Assembly: GCA_029260495.1 (NCBI GenBank)
Contig: JAJDDD010000017.1
Span: 1 to 64,000, forward strand
Direction of reading: 5' to 3'
DNA length: 64,000 nucleotides
Source of the DNA: Phycisphaerales bacterium
Lineage (GTDB): Bacteria > Planctomycetota > Phycisphaerae > Phycisphaerales > UBA1924
Below the pieces are notes generated by a model, which saw only the letters and a list, made by a program, of their open reading frames with translations, searched no databases and had not been told where the DNA came from. Below are positions 1 to 9,349 of this stretch, one piece after another. The translations under genes and the position numbers were made by a program. Numbering within the stretch: the stretch's first letter is position 1; every line of letters begins with the position of its first letter.

Positions 1-99
1 TTGGCCGTGCGCCGCCGGGTGTTGCTTTGGAGCGCCAAGTTGTTCGGCTCGCGCGATGGTGAAGGCAGGAAGAACGTGCGCGTTATTGAGCGAAGGTAG
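1..99 (+). CDS. C-terminal end of an unidentified protein (partial)
   Basis: Frame 1 is open from the first base to TAG at 97-99 and gives 32 residues ending KNVRVIERR. Third positions are mostly G or C, as in the confirmed genes of this window, which supports real coding sequence running in from the left. The tail is basic with no recognisable motif, so no function can be given. It converges on the minus-strand gene ending at 121, and the 21 bases between them contain no clear terminator. Confidence 0.5.
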   Translation: MAVRRRVLLWSAKLFGSRDGEGRKNVRVIERR

Positions 100-120
100 C
101 GCGATCCCGGCAGCGGCGTG

Positions 121-912
121 TTATTTGGTGGACTTCGCCAAGCTTTCTGCCTGACGATACTCATTCGCACGCTTTATCAAGGGTTCATTGTCGAACATCG
201 AATCTGGTTTAACCGAAGCGCTGAGGTTCTCATTGTTGACTTTATATTCAATCAAGTCGCCCGTGATAGCATCTACTATTTCCACAATTTCGTAGAAATG
301 GAATGGAACATCAATCTTGAATGTGACCTCTTGGGTTTCCTTGATGATAATTGTCACCGGGCCGCCTTCAAGCAGCGCCACGCTCGTCACATATGTAGTC
401 TTTCCGCCTGCCGTAGTTGGCTTGTCAGCGACAATCAAATAGACCGTGCCATCTGCGCCGGTCTGGATTTTTCTGCGCACGATGATGGGCCACAGGCCTA
501 CAAAGCCGGCGCCTCCTTCTGCTGGGTCGGCGCTCTCGGTCGCTGTCACCAGCGCGGCGGCGGATGTGTAGTTCGATCCGTCATACCCAAGATCAACACT
601 CAGGCTGCTCCACGGACTGCCTTGCTCTCGTTTCAGCGTGGCCTTTGCTGGATCGTTGTCTATTGCGCCCAAAATAACATCAACGTCGACGAATGCTTTT
701 GGGTCGCTGGGCGTTCTCTTCACAAGGCCTTCTATTGACTTGAACTGATTTTTCAAATTAACAGTAATCGTCTTCTCATGATCACTATCTGGAAGGCTGA
801 CCTCAATGTCCCTGACGCGCGTTGACGATTTCAATTCCTGCGCATTCGCAACCGAAAAACTGACAACAGCGCCGCCAAGCATCACGGCGATGGCGATCTT
901 CTTCAAGTTCAT
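121..912 (-). CDS. Secreted protein of unknown function downstream of a receptor kinase
   Basis: The protein has 263 residues. An N-terminal signal peptide (MNLKKIAIAVML then a hydrophobic core) has a likely cleavage site after SVANA, so it should be exported. The rest is predicted beta-rich with no family I recognise; it contains a stretch reading VTIIIKETQEVTFKIDVP. ATG at 912 was chosen because GGAG lies 8 bases upstream; a GTG at 927 would put five extra residues ahead of the signal peptide. The gene starts 37 bases after the stop of the kinase-CHASE2 gene in the same direction, so the two are probably co-transcribed. It could be a periplasmic partner or ligand of that receptor, but this is inference from position only. 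Confidence 0.8.
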   Translation of the reverse strand: MNLKKIAIAVMLGGAVVSFSVANAQELKSSTRVRDIEVSLPDSDHEKTITVNLKNQFKSIEGLVKRTPSDPKAFVDVDVILGAIDNDPAKATLKREQGSPWSSLSVDLGYDGSNYTSAAALVTATESADPAEGGAGFVGLWPIIVRRKIQTGADGTVYLIVADKPTTAGGKTTYVTSVALLEGGPVTIIIKETQEVTFKIDVPFHFYEIVEIVDAITGDLIEYKVNNENLSASVKPDSMFDNEPLIKRANEYRQAESLAKSTK

Positions 913-948
913 GGCAATTTGCTCCACCCCCGCTACATCATCGTTAAT

Positions 949-3402
949 CTAAGTTTCTATCCCGATTTCCGACGACGTAAATATACTCACAACCCTCGGG
1001 GCGCTCAACACGACGGCGCCCAACTCTGAACCCAAAAATACCGCTCCAATAATGAATATCGGGCTCAGCAGCGCGTCGGCGTAAACATATGCAACGATGC
1101 TGCAAATCACGCTCGCAGCCATAAGAACGGCGATCAAAGGCCAGCGCAGCTTGATAGTTTTTGCCCAATTTAACAGGATGACGGAGCCTATGCGATTCGC
1201 GTTGACGGGCCCGTGCCTGAGCTGGCGATGCAAACACAGGAATGCAATCACCGCCGCGAGTGCGCCAGCAAGGGACGCAAAAACGAGAGACAGTCGCTCC
1301 AGGTTCGGCGGCAGCGTCCGCTTCCCGTAGTCGCGTATCAATGCTTCGATATCGCATGCCACAATATGTGCGCCAGGAACATTCTGACGACCTGCGAATG
1401 TGTGGTGATCCACCAAACGAGATCGCATGTCGCCAACAACCACTACTTTGTCTGCGATGCGCTGAGCCAGGTCTGCAGTGGGCATGTTCAGCACATCGCT
1501 GTAGTCAAGCTCTATCTCATCGAGCGCAGACTCCGGCGCCATTTCAACAAGATTGAGCGCAAAATGATCGACATCCGACACCTCTGAGGGTCGAAAGAGT
1601 GATGGGCTGTACGCAATTTCAGCAGCGCTTCGAAAGGCGCCGGGGCTGAGCACGCGCTCGTACTTGCGCATGGTGCGAACGTCGGGCCTGCCCAGTGCGG
1701 GCAACCAGAAACGCAAAGTTATTTCCTGCGAGCCAGGATCGAATGAAACTTCGAAGAAATCTTCAGGAGATTGAGAGAGCGCGAAGGCTGTCAGCACAAT
1801 AGAGGGGAGCGCCGGCTTCCCCGCACGAAAGAGCGCCAGTGGCCTCCAATAATTTCCATCGGAGTCGTCTCCTACCGCGCTCGAAGGGTATATCTCTGAT
1901 GAGCCCCACAATGGCCCGGCCTGCCAAATCGTAGGGCTCAACCGCGGCGCGCTGCTCTCATCGACCCCCCAGCCAAACATGATCAACGCAACGCCAACTC
2001 CCGATTCGCGCAGCTCCCGAATGCTTGCTGCAAGTTTCTCATCAAAATCTGTCTCTGATTTAAATTGAATATCCCACACGACCACCCGGGGCTGTGCGCC
2101 AATGAGCTTGCGGTTCAAAGCCGCATGCAACAGGCGAAAGCTCTTCTTGTTGTCCGCAGATACTTCCTCGAGCCCAAGCTCATGTGCGAGCTCCACCAAT
2201 CGATCGGTGTCCCGCATCGCGATGACTCGAACGTGGTCAAGCTGCGCCAGTGCAGAGTCTGCGGGAGCGGGAGCGACCTGTTGAAGGAGGCTCCAATACG
2301 CGCCATGCGCCGCCTCCATGCGCACGATGCTGACGCCGACCACCGTTCGAATGAGCACGGCGCTGAGCGTGATCGCGAGGATGACGCCGACCACCTTGGC
2401 CGCGCCCCAGTGACGAGCCAGAACGCGCTGGTAGGCCCGCTTGTCGATAAACCTCCTAATCTGTTGCGCCAACTTCTCGACAGTTTCCGGCCGATCTTCT
2501 CGGTTAGTTGCGCAGGCGTCCGAAGCGATCGCGCCAAGCTCGCCGCCCAGTTTGGCTCCATCCGCTGTGTCAGATGTCGGCCGCTGGCCCGTGATGAGCT
2601 CGCGGAGGATGACGCCGAGCGCGTAGATGTCGGTCCGTTCGTCGATGTCAGCGCTGCTTTCTTCCTGCTCCGGGCTCATATAGGGAATCGTGCCGCCGCC
2701 CGAGTTGGCCAGGCCGAAATCAGTCACCTTCACGCGCCCTGACGAATCAACCAGCACATTGCTGGGCTTAAGATCACGGTGCAGCGATTGATGCTGATGA
2801 ATAAAGTGAACCGCCTGACACAACTCCAGGAACAAGTGAAGACGGCGAGCAGTTGATAAATTCTCCTGCGTCACATACTTCCGCAGCGTGCGCGCGCCTT
2901 CAACCAACTCCATCACCAGGTATCGGCGAGGACGACCCTCTGGATCGTTGAACTCCCCCGCATCGTAGACTCGCGCGATGTTGTCATGCTTCAGCGCCGC
3001 CATCGTGCGGATTTCTTGCACGAACTGCTCGGCGTTTGCGCCCGAATCAAAACGCGCTTTGGGAAACTTGATCGCAACCTGCTGCCCGGTTTCGATCTGC
3101 GTGGCTTCATACACGCTGCCCATTCCGCCATCCGCGATATGCCGGCCAACGACATAACGACCATCAAGCGTCTGTCCTGTGAACCTTTGCACAGCGCCGT
3201 GTGGCGCGGCGTCTGTCGGCGCCTGCGGAGACACATGCGTAGCGGTCGGCGCATCGGCGAGCAGTCGCTGCTCCACCGCCTGGCGCAGGGCGCTGTCCCC
3301 GCGACACAGAGACACCAATTTGGCGCCGCGCTCATCGGCTGGAGCCTGCTGAATAAGCTCCTCGACGCGGTCTACTTCGGCCTTGGAAGGAGTGTGTGCC
3401 AT
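949..3402 (-). CDS. Membrane serine/threonine protein kinase with CHASE2 sensor domain
   Basis: This 817-residue receptor should phosphorylate Ser/Thr on cytoplasmic targets. The kinase domain (about 82-330) has the glycine loop ADGGMG at 90-95, VAIK with K112, HRDLKPSN with D210, and DFG at 228-230; the usual APE reads SPE at 243-245. Residues 1-50 form the small helical segment often seen ahead of planctomycete kinases. One membrane helix follows near 340-360, then an extracytoplasmic CHASE2 domain (VVVWDIQFKSE near its start, KVVVVGD and PGAHIVA near its end), then three C-terminal membrane helices. CHASE2 normally senses an unknown external signal. All catalytic residues are present, so it should be active. 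The RBS is weak (AGAGG close to the ATG). A secreted-protein gene follows 36 bases downstream. Confidence 0.93.
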   Translation of the reverse strand: MAHTPSKAEVDRVEELIQQAPADERGAKLVSLCRGDSALRQAVEQRLLADAPTATHVSPQAPTDAAPHGAVQRFTGQTLDGRYVVGRHIADGGMGSVYEATQIETGQQVAIKFPKARFDSGANAEQFVQEIRTMAALKHDNIARVYDAGEFNDPEGRPRRYLVMELVEGARTLRKYVTQENLSTARRLHLFLELCQAVHFIHQHQSLHRDLKPSNVLVDSSGRVKVTDFGLANSGGGTIPYMSPEQEESSADIDERTDIYALGVILRELITGQRPTSDTADGAKLGGELGAIASDACATNREDRPETVEKLAQQIRRFIDKRAYQRVLARHWGAAKVVGVILAITLSAVLIRTVVGVSIVRMEAAHGAYWSLLQQVAPAPADSALAQLDHVRVIAMRDTDRLVELAHELGLEEVSADNKKSFRLLHAALNRKLIGAQPRVVVWDIQFKSETDFDEKLAASIRELRESGVGVALIMFGWGVDESSAPRLSPTIWQAGPLWGSSEIYPSSAVGDDSDGNYWRPLALFRAGKPALPSIVLTAFALSQSPEDFFEVSFDPGSQEITLRFWLPALGRPDVRTMRKYERVLSPGAFRSAAEIAYSPSLFRPSEVSDVDHFALNLVEMAPESALDEIELDYSDVLNMPTADLAQRIADKVVVVGDMRSRLVDHHTFAGRQNVPGAHIVACDIEALIRDYGKRTLPPNLERLSLVFASLAGALAAVIAFLCLHRQLRHGPVNANRIGSVILLNWAKTIKLRWPLIAVLMAASVICSIVAYVYADALLSPIFIIGAVFLGSELGAVVLSAPRVVSIFTSSEIGIET

Positions 3403-3504
3403 CGCCTCTATGACATTTTACTTGGATTGACAGCCTCTGGTTCCAGATTCCTTCAGGATCAGTGTTAATGCGGGCTCAACTTTCGCTGATAAACTTGTTG
3501 GATC

Positions 3505-4365
3505 GTGCCCGCTCGATTGCAAACATGTCGCCCGCGATGGCTCGCTGGAGCCAAAATCGTTGTTCTAACCTTTCTCAGTCCGGGGTGTACGTTTGGCCCC
3601 AGCCTGTCCGAGGAAGCTGCCAACTTACCCCGGGCGACCTACACTGCGCCGGGCCTCCCCGATTCGGAAATCAGCTACATCTACGCGGGTGATCCCGAGG
3701 CGCCCCGTGTGATTTACATTCATGGAACGCCGGGACAAGCGACCAACTTTGCAGATTATCTCATCAATCCGGCGCGGGGCCTTCATGCGATCTCGATTGA
3801 TCGACCTGGGTTCGGACAATCTTGTCCAAGCATCGCGGTTCCTCAGCTTGCGCAGCAGGCTGCTGCAATCGAGCCTTTGCTTGTCGAGCGCGACGGTCGG
3901 TGGCCTATTCTCATTGGGCATTCACTTGGAGCGCCGATCGCAGCTTGGGTCGCTGCTGAATATGCGGATCGGGTCGATGGTCTTGTGCTTGTCGCGGGGG
4001 CTCTGGACCCAGAGCTTGAAAAGGTCCATCCGATGCAATACGTCGGGAACTTTTTCTTTGTGCCTTATCTTTTGCCCAGATCGCTGCGCAACGCCAACCG
4101 CGAACTTATCCCATTGAAACGAGAACTGGAGCAGCTCGCCCTTTTGCTTGAGCGCGTCACCTGCCCGATTGTGATTGTGCACGGGCGAAAGGACGGGCTC
4201 GTGCCATTTGAGAATGTTGCGTATATGCAGGAGAAGTTTGCGGGAAACGGGCGTCGCGTCGAAATCATTGATCTTCCCGAGGGGAACCACTTCCTTCCCT
4301 GGAATGCAGCCAGCGAAATTCGAAATGCGATCGCCCTGCTCCAGGATGAAACGGAAGCGCGGTAG
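3505..4365 (+). CDS. Alpha/beta-hydrolase lipoprotein
   Basis: This is a 286-residue alpha/beta-hydrolase. The oxyanion-hole motif HGTPGQ is at 73-78, the nucleophile elbow GHSLG has S140, the acid is probably D230 (HGRKDG) and the histidine H262 (EGNHF). The N-terminus has a short hydrophobic stretch ending in SPGC, a lipobox-like site with C28, so the enzyme is probably a lipoprotein. The substrate is unknown; esterase, lactonase or C-C hydrolase are all possible. The start is GTG at 3505, with TTG at 3517 as an alternative in the same frame; neither has a good RBS. It is divergent from the kinase gene across about 100 bases that must hold both promoters. Confidence 0.82.
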   Translation: MPARLQTCRPRWLAGAKIVVLTFLSPGCTFGPSLSEEAANLPRATYTAPGLPDSEISYIYAGDPEAPRVIYIHGTPGQATNFADYLINPARGLHAISIDRPGFGQSCPSIAVPQLAQQAAAIEPLLVERDGRWPILIGHSLGAPIAAWVAAEYADRVDGLVLVAGALDPELEKVHPMQYVGNFFFVPYLLPRSLRNANRELIPLKRELEQLALLLERVTCPIVIVHGRKDGLVPFENVAYMQEKFAGNGRRVEIIDLPEGNHFLPWNAASEIRNAIALLQDETEAR

Positions 4366-4385
4366 GTTGCAAAACTCGCACCGCG

Positions 4386-4401
4386 CGCTTGGGAACAAGC
4401 G
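4386..4401. terminator. Stem-loop between convergent genes
   Basis: CGCTTG-GGAA-CAAGCG forms a perfect 6-bp stem with a 4-base loop between the convergent hydrolase and PilZ genes. No U-tract follows on either strand, so it may be a U-less bidirectional terminator or only an mRNA end-stabilising hairpin. Confidence 0.4.
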
Positions 4402-4419
4402 AACCGGTCGCCTTCCTCG

Positions 4420-4785
4420 TTATTCAAAAACGCCATTGAAAAACGAGGCGCCGATGCGATGCCCCCCGCGCCCTAGCGCACGACATCGCACGACGACGCA
4501 GCGCCAGACCTCCTCGTCGCGCCCGGGCATATTGATGCGCACCGCGAGATGCGTTCCCGCCTTGATCGCGCGAGTGGCAGTAAAGCCCATGCCAGAGAGG
4601 CTCATGTCCCGCACGACGATTTCCATCTCGTCATCTTGCGCGCCCGCGTCGCCGGCAAACTCAGCCGTCGCAACAAGATCGCGCAACGGGAAACGGACTG
4701 CCCGGCGGGAAACATCAGGATGATCGCCAAAGAGCGCCACCATCTGTGAAAGCCTGACCGACGAAACCGCCCGCTCATCACACAT
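4420..4785 (-). CDS. PilZ-domain protein
   Basis: This 121-residue cytoplasmic protein is a single PilZ domain, the family that binds cyclic di-GMP. Both ligand motifs are visible: R27-xxx-R31 (SRRAVRFPL) and D60-x-S62-xx-G65 (RDMSLSGMGF). The protein is therefore likely to bind c-di-GMP and act as a stand-alone effector, but no partner is encoded nearby and no cyclase or phosphodiesterase occurs in this window. ATG at 4785 was chosen because an upstream extension (to 4872) would add residues unlike the family and has no RBS. An A-rich run (AAGAAAAAAAC) precedes the start codon. Confidence 0.85.
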   Translation of the reverse strand: MCDERAVSSVRLSQMVALFGDHPDVSRRAVRFPLRDLVATAEFAGDAGAQDDEMEIVVRDMSLSGMGFTATRAIKAGTHLAVRINMPGRDEEVWRCVVVRCRALGRGGHRIGASFFNGVFE

Positions 4786-5021
4786 GTTTTTTTCTTGTAC
4801 CAAACCCAGACTCCCAATAGCCCCAAGCAAATGAATCTTCACAGTCCACCAAACAGCGGCGAATCCATCCACCCGTCTATCGGTTGCAGGGCTCCAAGCT
4901 ACTTACTTGTGCGCGCCCGCGCCGCCCAACCCTTCCAAACTCCAAACACAACTTTTGTTAAAGCCAATGCACACCGGCGACCCGCCCGACGCCATTCACA
5001 TTCTTCAGTTTCGCGCACGCT

Positions 5022-6806
5022 TCATCCGCCGTCGACCTTCGCGTGCAGCCAGCGCGTCATGATTTCAAGAGCGCGTGGCGAGAAGGTCTCTTCAATCCGG
5101 GCGTATTCGCTCAACGCCCCGGTCTCCGCAGTCTGGAAGAGATGATTCAACCCGGGCAGCTCAATTGTCGTCACATCGGCGTTCCCACCGGCGCGCAGCT
5201 CGCGCTCCATCGCAACGAGCATAGCTTTCGGCGGAACCTGCATGTCCAGCCCACCGTTGAGCGCGAGGACCGGCGCCTGCACCTGCCGAAGCGCCGGCGC
5301 GGGATCGAACGCCATCAGATGGCGGAACCAGGCTGAATCCATCTGGTTCAGCTGTTGCTCCAGAAGCGAATCATCAACGGTTCCAGCTTGAAGTTGGATT
5401 AAATCGCTGATCGGCGCCGCCAGCTCCTCGCGCGACGCGCCAGCCAGAATCGCATCCACAAGCCGCCTCTGCGCCGCTGACTGCATTTCAATCTGCTCTT
5501 CACTGACTCCCGCAGCCCGAAGGATTAACGGCAGTTGCACCAGGAGTGTGTCGCCTCCGGAAAGACTCATCCCCGCCAGCGTGACGATGAACGCCACATC
5601 TGATCGCGCCGCCGCTGTCACCGGGGCGACGGCGCCCCCTTCGCTGTGCCCGATCAAGCCGATCTTTTCAATGTCAACTTCATCGCGCCCTCGGAGAAAA
5701 TCCATCGCCGCCGATGCGTCACGGGCAAAGTCATCGACGGTCGAGTCAAGCGTCGATCCCGACGAGCCTCCCATGCCGCGATCGTCGAAGCGCAACACCG
5801 CGATGCCGTTGCGCGTGAGATGGTCCGCGATCACCAAGAACGGCTGATGCCCCGCGATCGTTTCATCACGATCCTGCGGACCCGACCCCGTCAGCAGAAT
5901 CGCAGCGGGGTGCGGGCCGGGGCCATCGGGGATTGTCAGTGTTCCAGCCAGCGTCACACCATCAGCTGTGTTTTCAAAAACAACTTCTTCTGCTGCGTAT
6001 GGAAATGGCGGCGCGGGGGTCTGCGGCCGCCTGGGTCCGACGTTGGCAGCTTCCTCAGCGCTCGATTCCTTCAGCGTCGCGGGAAAGGTCTGCCCGCCCT
6101 GCCCGACTGATCCAGCAAATCCGCCATGCACTTCGCGCGTGAAGGAAAAGTCTGCGCCCACCGGCGCGCCGGCCGGCTGGAACACAAACGTGATCGCGTC
6201 CTCTGAAATATCAATATCGCGCAGCGGGACGCCCACCATGTTCTGAAGCGGAACATCAATCGCCCCGACCCAGCTTCCATCGACACTCTGCGCAAACCGG
6301 GTGATGAACTCCAGCTTCAGCCCTGGAAACTCCGCAGCGCCTGTGTAGACCAGAGGGTTGTCGCCAAGGTCAACGGCCGGCCCCTCCCCTTCTCCTTCCT
6401 CAGCCCGACGAAGCGTGAAATCAAGCTCGAAACCCTGCTGCGACACCGTGCCTGTGACCTGCCCGCCTTCAGCCCACGCGCCGTCAAACGCAGCTCCGAC
6501 CTGCGCAAAGTGAAAAGACACACCCTCGTCGTCGAACTCCACATCGCTCAGCGCAAGATCAGCTACGCCCTGGGCCGGGATGTCCACCGAGCCGGACTGG
6601 GCGCCCTCTGCATCCGTCGAAACCGTGACGAAAAACTCAATATCACCCTGACCCGGAACAGTGAATGCGCCGCGATACCTGCCATCATAGACATGTGCAG
6701 CGTGCTCTCCGTCCGACTGCGCGAACGCGGATTGTGCTGCCCCCGGCGCCAGCGCGACGGTTGCAAACGAAACGATCATCGAAAGTGCGACGGTGCTGTT
6801 TCTCAT
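5022..6806 (-). CDS. Secreted alpha/beta-hydrolase (esterase/peptidase-like) with duplicated N-terminal beta module
   Basis: This is a 594-residue exported enzyme. A signal peptide covers about 1-30. Two similar beta-rich modules follow, at about 40-135 and 152-246; they share a pattern of Y-G, G-DIPxQ/DVPLQ, L-D-DI and D-F-F. A Pro-rich linker leads to an alpha/beta-hydrolase domain (about 275-594). This domain has LLTGSGPQDRD near the oxyanion hole, GHSEGG with nucleophile S388, D521 (NGGLDMQVP) and H555 (LPGLNHLF), which makes a complete triad. The layout matches secreted dienelactone-hydrolase/S9-like esterases often found in this phylum; the substrate is not determinable. It is the last gene before the convergent PilZ gene and follows the 6895-7500 gene in the same direction after about 90 bases. 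Confidence 0.88.
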   Translation of the reverse strand: MRNSTVALSMIVSFATVALAPGAAQSAFAQSDGEHAAHVYDGRYRGAFTVPGQGDIEFFVTVSTDAEGAQSGSVDIPAQGVADLALSDVEFDDEGVSFHFAQVGAAFDGAWAEGGQVTGTVSQQGFELDFTLRRAEEGEGEGPAVDLGDNPLVYTGAAEFPGLKLEFITRFAQSVDGSWVGAIDVPLQNMVGVPLRDIDISEDAITFVFQPAGAPVGADFSFTREVHGGFAGSVGQGGQTFPATLKESSAEEAANVGPRRPQTPAPPFPYAAEEVVFENTADGVTLAGTLTIPDGPGPHPAAILLTGSGPQDRDETIAGHQPFLVIADHLTRNGIAVLRFDDRGMGGSSGSTLDSTVDDFARDASAAMDFLRGRDEVDIEKIGLIGHSEGGAVAPVTAAARSDVAFIVTLAGMSLSGGDTLLVQLPLILRAAGVSEEQIEMQSAAQRRLVDAILAGASREELAAPISDLIQLQAGTVDDSLLEQQLNQMDSAWFRHLMAFDPAPALRQVQAPVLALNGGLDMQVPPKAMLVAMERELRAGGNADVTTIELPGLNHLFQTAETGALSEYARIEETFSPRALEIMTRWLHAKVDGG

Positions 6807-6894
6807 GCGTCATTCTCCTGCCAGGGAAGAAACCAATGTAAGGGCTCCGGTGAGCGATGCCTGCCGCGCCCAGGTGGGCGATCTCGCGCCGCAG

Positions 6895-7500
6895 TCACTC
6901 TCCGGCGGGTTCATTCTGGGCTGCGTCATCCTTTTCATCACTTTCGACATCATCCATGCCTAGAGGCATCCGATCTGTGATGTCGATCGCGGGCTTGCCT
7001 TCATCATTCATGTAGAGCTTGCTCATGGTTTGAATGTACCCGCCTTCGGTGGCGCCGCGTAGAATCGCGGAGTTGTAGCTCTTGCCGTCGCGCTGGGTGG
7101 CTTTCACTGTGACGGCGCCGCCATCGGGAGTGGAGTTAATGGTCACCATCGCCCGACCCTTCTCCAGCGTGGTGATCGAGCCTCCGCCGCGCAGAATCCC
7201 GCTGATGCGCACCAACTCCTGACCCCACTCATCATTCACGCGGATCAGCCCGAGATTGACCATCTCCCTGAGTTCGATCAGCGGATTGCCCCTGGCGTTG
7301 ATGATCGTCACGCGACGGGCTTTCATTTCATCGGTGATGAGCTTTTCCTTCACAATCATTTCGCGCACATGGAGTTGATCCACTTCAAGCACATCAAACT
7401 TCGCCTGCCGACGCCCCGGCCCCTGGCCACCCAGAATCATTCCGCCAAACGCGATCATCGCGCCCAGACTCATCCCATACAAAAGACTCTTCTTATCCAT
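6895..7500 (-). CDS. Membrane-anchored protein of unknown function
   Basis: The protein has 201 residues. One N-terminal hydrophobic helix (MSLGAMIAFGGMILGG) acts as an uncleaved anchor or signal. Beyond it lies a short charged helix (about 35-65), then a beta-rich section with repeating strands (VTIINARG, LIRVNDEWG, MVTINSTPDGGAVTV), and an acidic, probably disordered tail ending in NEPAGE. The strand pattern resembles repetitive beta-helix-like surface domains, but I recognise no family. It lies between gatA and the secreted hydrolase, all on the same strand, about 190 bases after gatA; co-transcription is possible. Confidence 0.72.
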   Translation of the reverse strand: MDKKSLLYGMSLGAMIAFGGMILGGQGPGRRQAKFDVLEVDQLHVREMIVKEKLITDEMKARRVTIINARGNPLIELREMVNLGLIRVNDEWGQELVRISGILRGGGSITTLEKGRAMVTINSTPDGGAVTVKATQRDGKSYNSAILRGATEGGYIQTMSKLYMNDEGKPAIDITDRMPLGMDDVESDEKDDAAQNEPAGE

Positions 7501-7687
7501 GTCGATGCACTCGCTTTACTCTTGTTCCGTAAACCTGATTCAATCTGCTTCCGTCACATACAAACAGCGCCTTCGCACGGGAGCCGGCGCTCACCATGTC
7601 CCCGCCACGGCGCGGGCGCTCTTAGTGCCCCCCCGCCTCTCGCCCGCTGTGGAAATACGATTCCTCCCGGATCCGCCCTCCCTTCTT

Positions 7688-9199
7688 TTACAGCGGTGGC
7701 CGCCTGTCGTTCCAGTCGAGTCCGGATTCCAACATGTTCGCTGCCCGCATGAGCCTTTCTTCTGAGAATGGCGGTGAAAAGAGCTGAACGCCCACCGGCG
7801 CCCGGACCCCATCATCCATGCTCGCAAGCCCCGCCGGAACCGACACCCCCGCGATCCCGGCCAGATTCGCTGTCACGGTGTAATAATCCTCCAGGTACAT
7901 CGCCAGGGGGTCATCCGCCTTCTCGCCAATCCGAAAAGCCGGCGTGGGTGTTGAGGGCGAGAGCACGACATCCACACCCGGACCGCCACCCTCCGTCGCA
8001 AAGACCCGGTCGAAATCCTCCTTGACCAGCCTTCGCGCCCTGAGGGCAGTTGTGTAATAGGCGTCGTAATACCCCGACGAAAGCGCGAATGTTCCCAACA
8101 TGATCCGCCGCTGGACTTCCTCGCCGAACCCCTCCGCCCGGCTTCTGGAATACAGCGAGATCAAATCTTCATGGGCGCCGATCTCCGCACGCCGTCCATA
8201 GCGCACGCCGTCAAACCGCGCGAGGTTCGACGACGCCTCCGCCGGCGCAATGATGTAATAGGCTGCGATCCCGTACTCGATCGTGGGTAGGTCAATATCC
8301 ACAATCTGTGCGCCCAGCGATTGATAGACACCGATAGCGCGCTCAAGCGCCTCCGCGACGGCTGGATGATTTTTTTCATTCCGCGCCTGCTTGGGCACAC
8401 CCACGCGCAGCTTGTTGATTGGCGCATCAACTGCTTGTGCGCACGCAGGCGCCGACGTGTTCACGCTGGTTGAGTCCAGCTCGTCAAACCCGCAGATGAC
8501 ATCAAGCGCCAGCGCCACATCACTGACCGTGCGCCCAAAAGGCCCGATCTGGTCCAGCGACGAAGCAAACGCGACCAGCCCCCACCGCGACACACGCCCA
8601 TACGTTGGCTTGCACCCGACCACCCCGGTGAGTCCCGCGGGCTGGCGAATCGACCCGCCCGTGTCCGAGCCCAGCGCGAGGGGCGCCATCCTCGCTGCGA
8701 CCGCTGCGGCGCTTCCGCCGGAGGAGCCCCCCGGCACGCGGGACCGATCCCAGGGGTTGCGCGTTGGGCCAAAATATGAATGTTCCGTGGATGAGCCCAT
8801 CGCGAACTCATCAAGATTGGTCTTGCCAAGAACGATCGCCCCCGCGTCGATCAGGCGCTGGACCGCCGTCGCGGTGAAGGGTGACTCGTAGTTTTCCAAC
8901 ATGCGCGAGCCGCACGTCGTGCGTCCGTGCGCCAGGCACATGTTGTCCTTGATTGCGACAGGAACCCCCGCGAGCGGGCCAACCGTCTCCGCACCCTCTT
9001 TTGCAACGCGCTCATCAATCTTCATCGCCTGCTCGAGCGCGCGCTCGGGAAAGGTCTGAATGAAGGCGTTCACCCCATTCTCGCCGGAATCAACTTCCTC
9101 GATGCGCGCCAAACAGGCGCGGGCAGCGTCCGCGGCGCTGGTCTCTCCAGAGCGGATCGCGTCGCGCAACTCGATAGCGGAAAAATCGGTGAGTTCCAC
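7688..9199 (-). CDS. gatA: Glutamyl-tRNA(Gln)/aspartyl-tRNA(Asn) amidotransferase subunit A
   Basis: GatA is the amidase subunit of GatCAB, which converts misacylated Glu-tRNA(Gln) or Asp-tRNA(Asn) to the amide using ammonia from glutamine. The amidase signature is complete: VAIKDN (K84), GGSSGGSAAA (S159 as cis-Ser) and GSDTGGSIRQPAG (nucleophile S183). With the GTG start at 9199 the spacing and numbering lie five residues from the K79/S154/S178 set I recall for Staphylococcus aureus GatA, so this start is preferred over a GTG at 9241. The length of 503 residues is normal. It stands alone; gatC is 30 kb away on the other strand and gatB is not in the window. Confidence 0.95.
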   Translation of the reverse strand: MELTDFSAIELRDAIRSGETSAADAARACLARIEEVDSGENGVNAFIQTFPERALEQAMKIDERVAKEGAETVGPLAGVPVAIKDNMCLAHGRTTCGSRMLENYESPFTATAVQRLIDAGAIVLGKTNLDEFAMGSSTEHSYFGPTRNPWDRSRVPGGSSGGSAAAVAARMAPLALGSDTGGSIRQPAGLTGVVGCKPTYGRVSRWGLVAFASSLDQIGPFGRTVSDVALALDVICGFDELDSTSVNTSAPACAQAVDAPINKLRVGVPKQARNEKNHPAVAEALERAIGVYQSLGAQIVDIDLPTIEYGIAAYYIIAPAEASSNLARFDGVRYGRRAEIGAHEDLISLYSRSRAEGFGEEVQRRIMLGTFALSSGYYDAYYTTALRARRLVKEDFDRVFATEGGGPGVDVVLSPSTPTPAFRIGEKADDPLAMYLEDYYTVTANLAGIAGVSVPAGLASMDDGVRAPVGVQLFSPPFSEERLMRAANMLESGLDWNDRRPPL

Positions 9200-9335
9200 A
9201 GCAAGAATAGTAGCGTTCTGACCGGGTGACGGCGGGGTCACATATTTTGTATTGGAAACATCGCGGGCGCGGTATCATGCCTTTAAGCGCCTCCAGAGTT
9301 GTTCCCCGCCGGGAGGGCGACCCGCACAAGAACTC

Positions 9336-9343
9336 AAAGGAGA
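9336..9343 (+). promoter_or_regulatory. Ribosome binding site fixing the start of the FG-GAP protein
   Basis: AAAGGAGA lies six bases before ATG 9350. It is one of the few strong Shine-Dalgarno sites in the window, and it decides against an upstream TTG at 9299. Confidence 0.75.
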
Positions 9344-9349
9344 TTTCCG

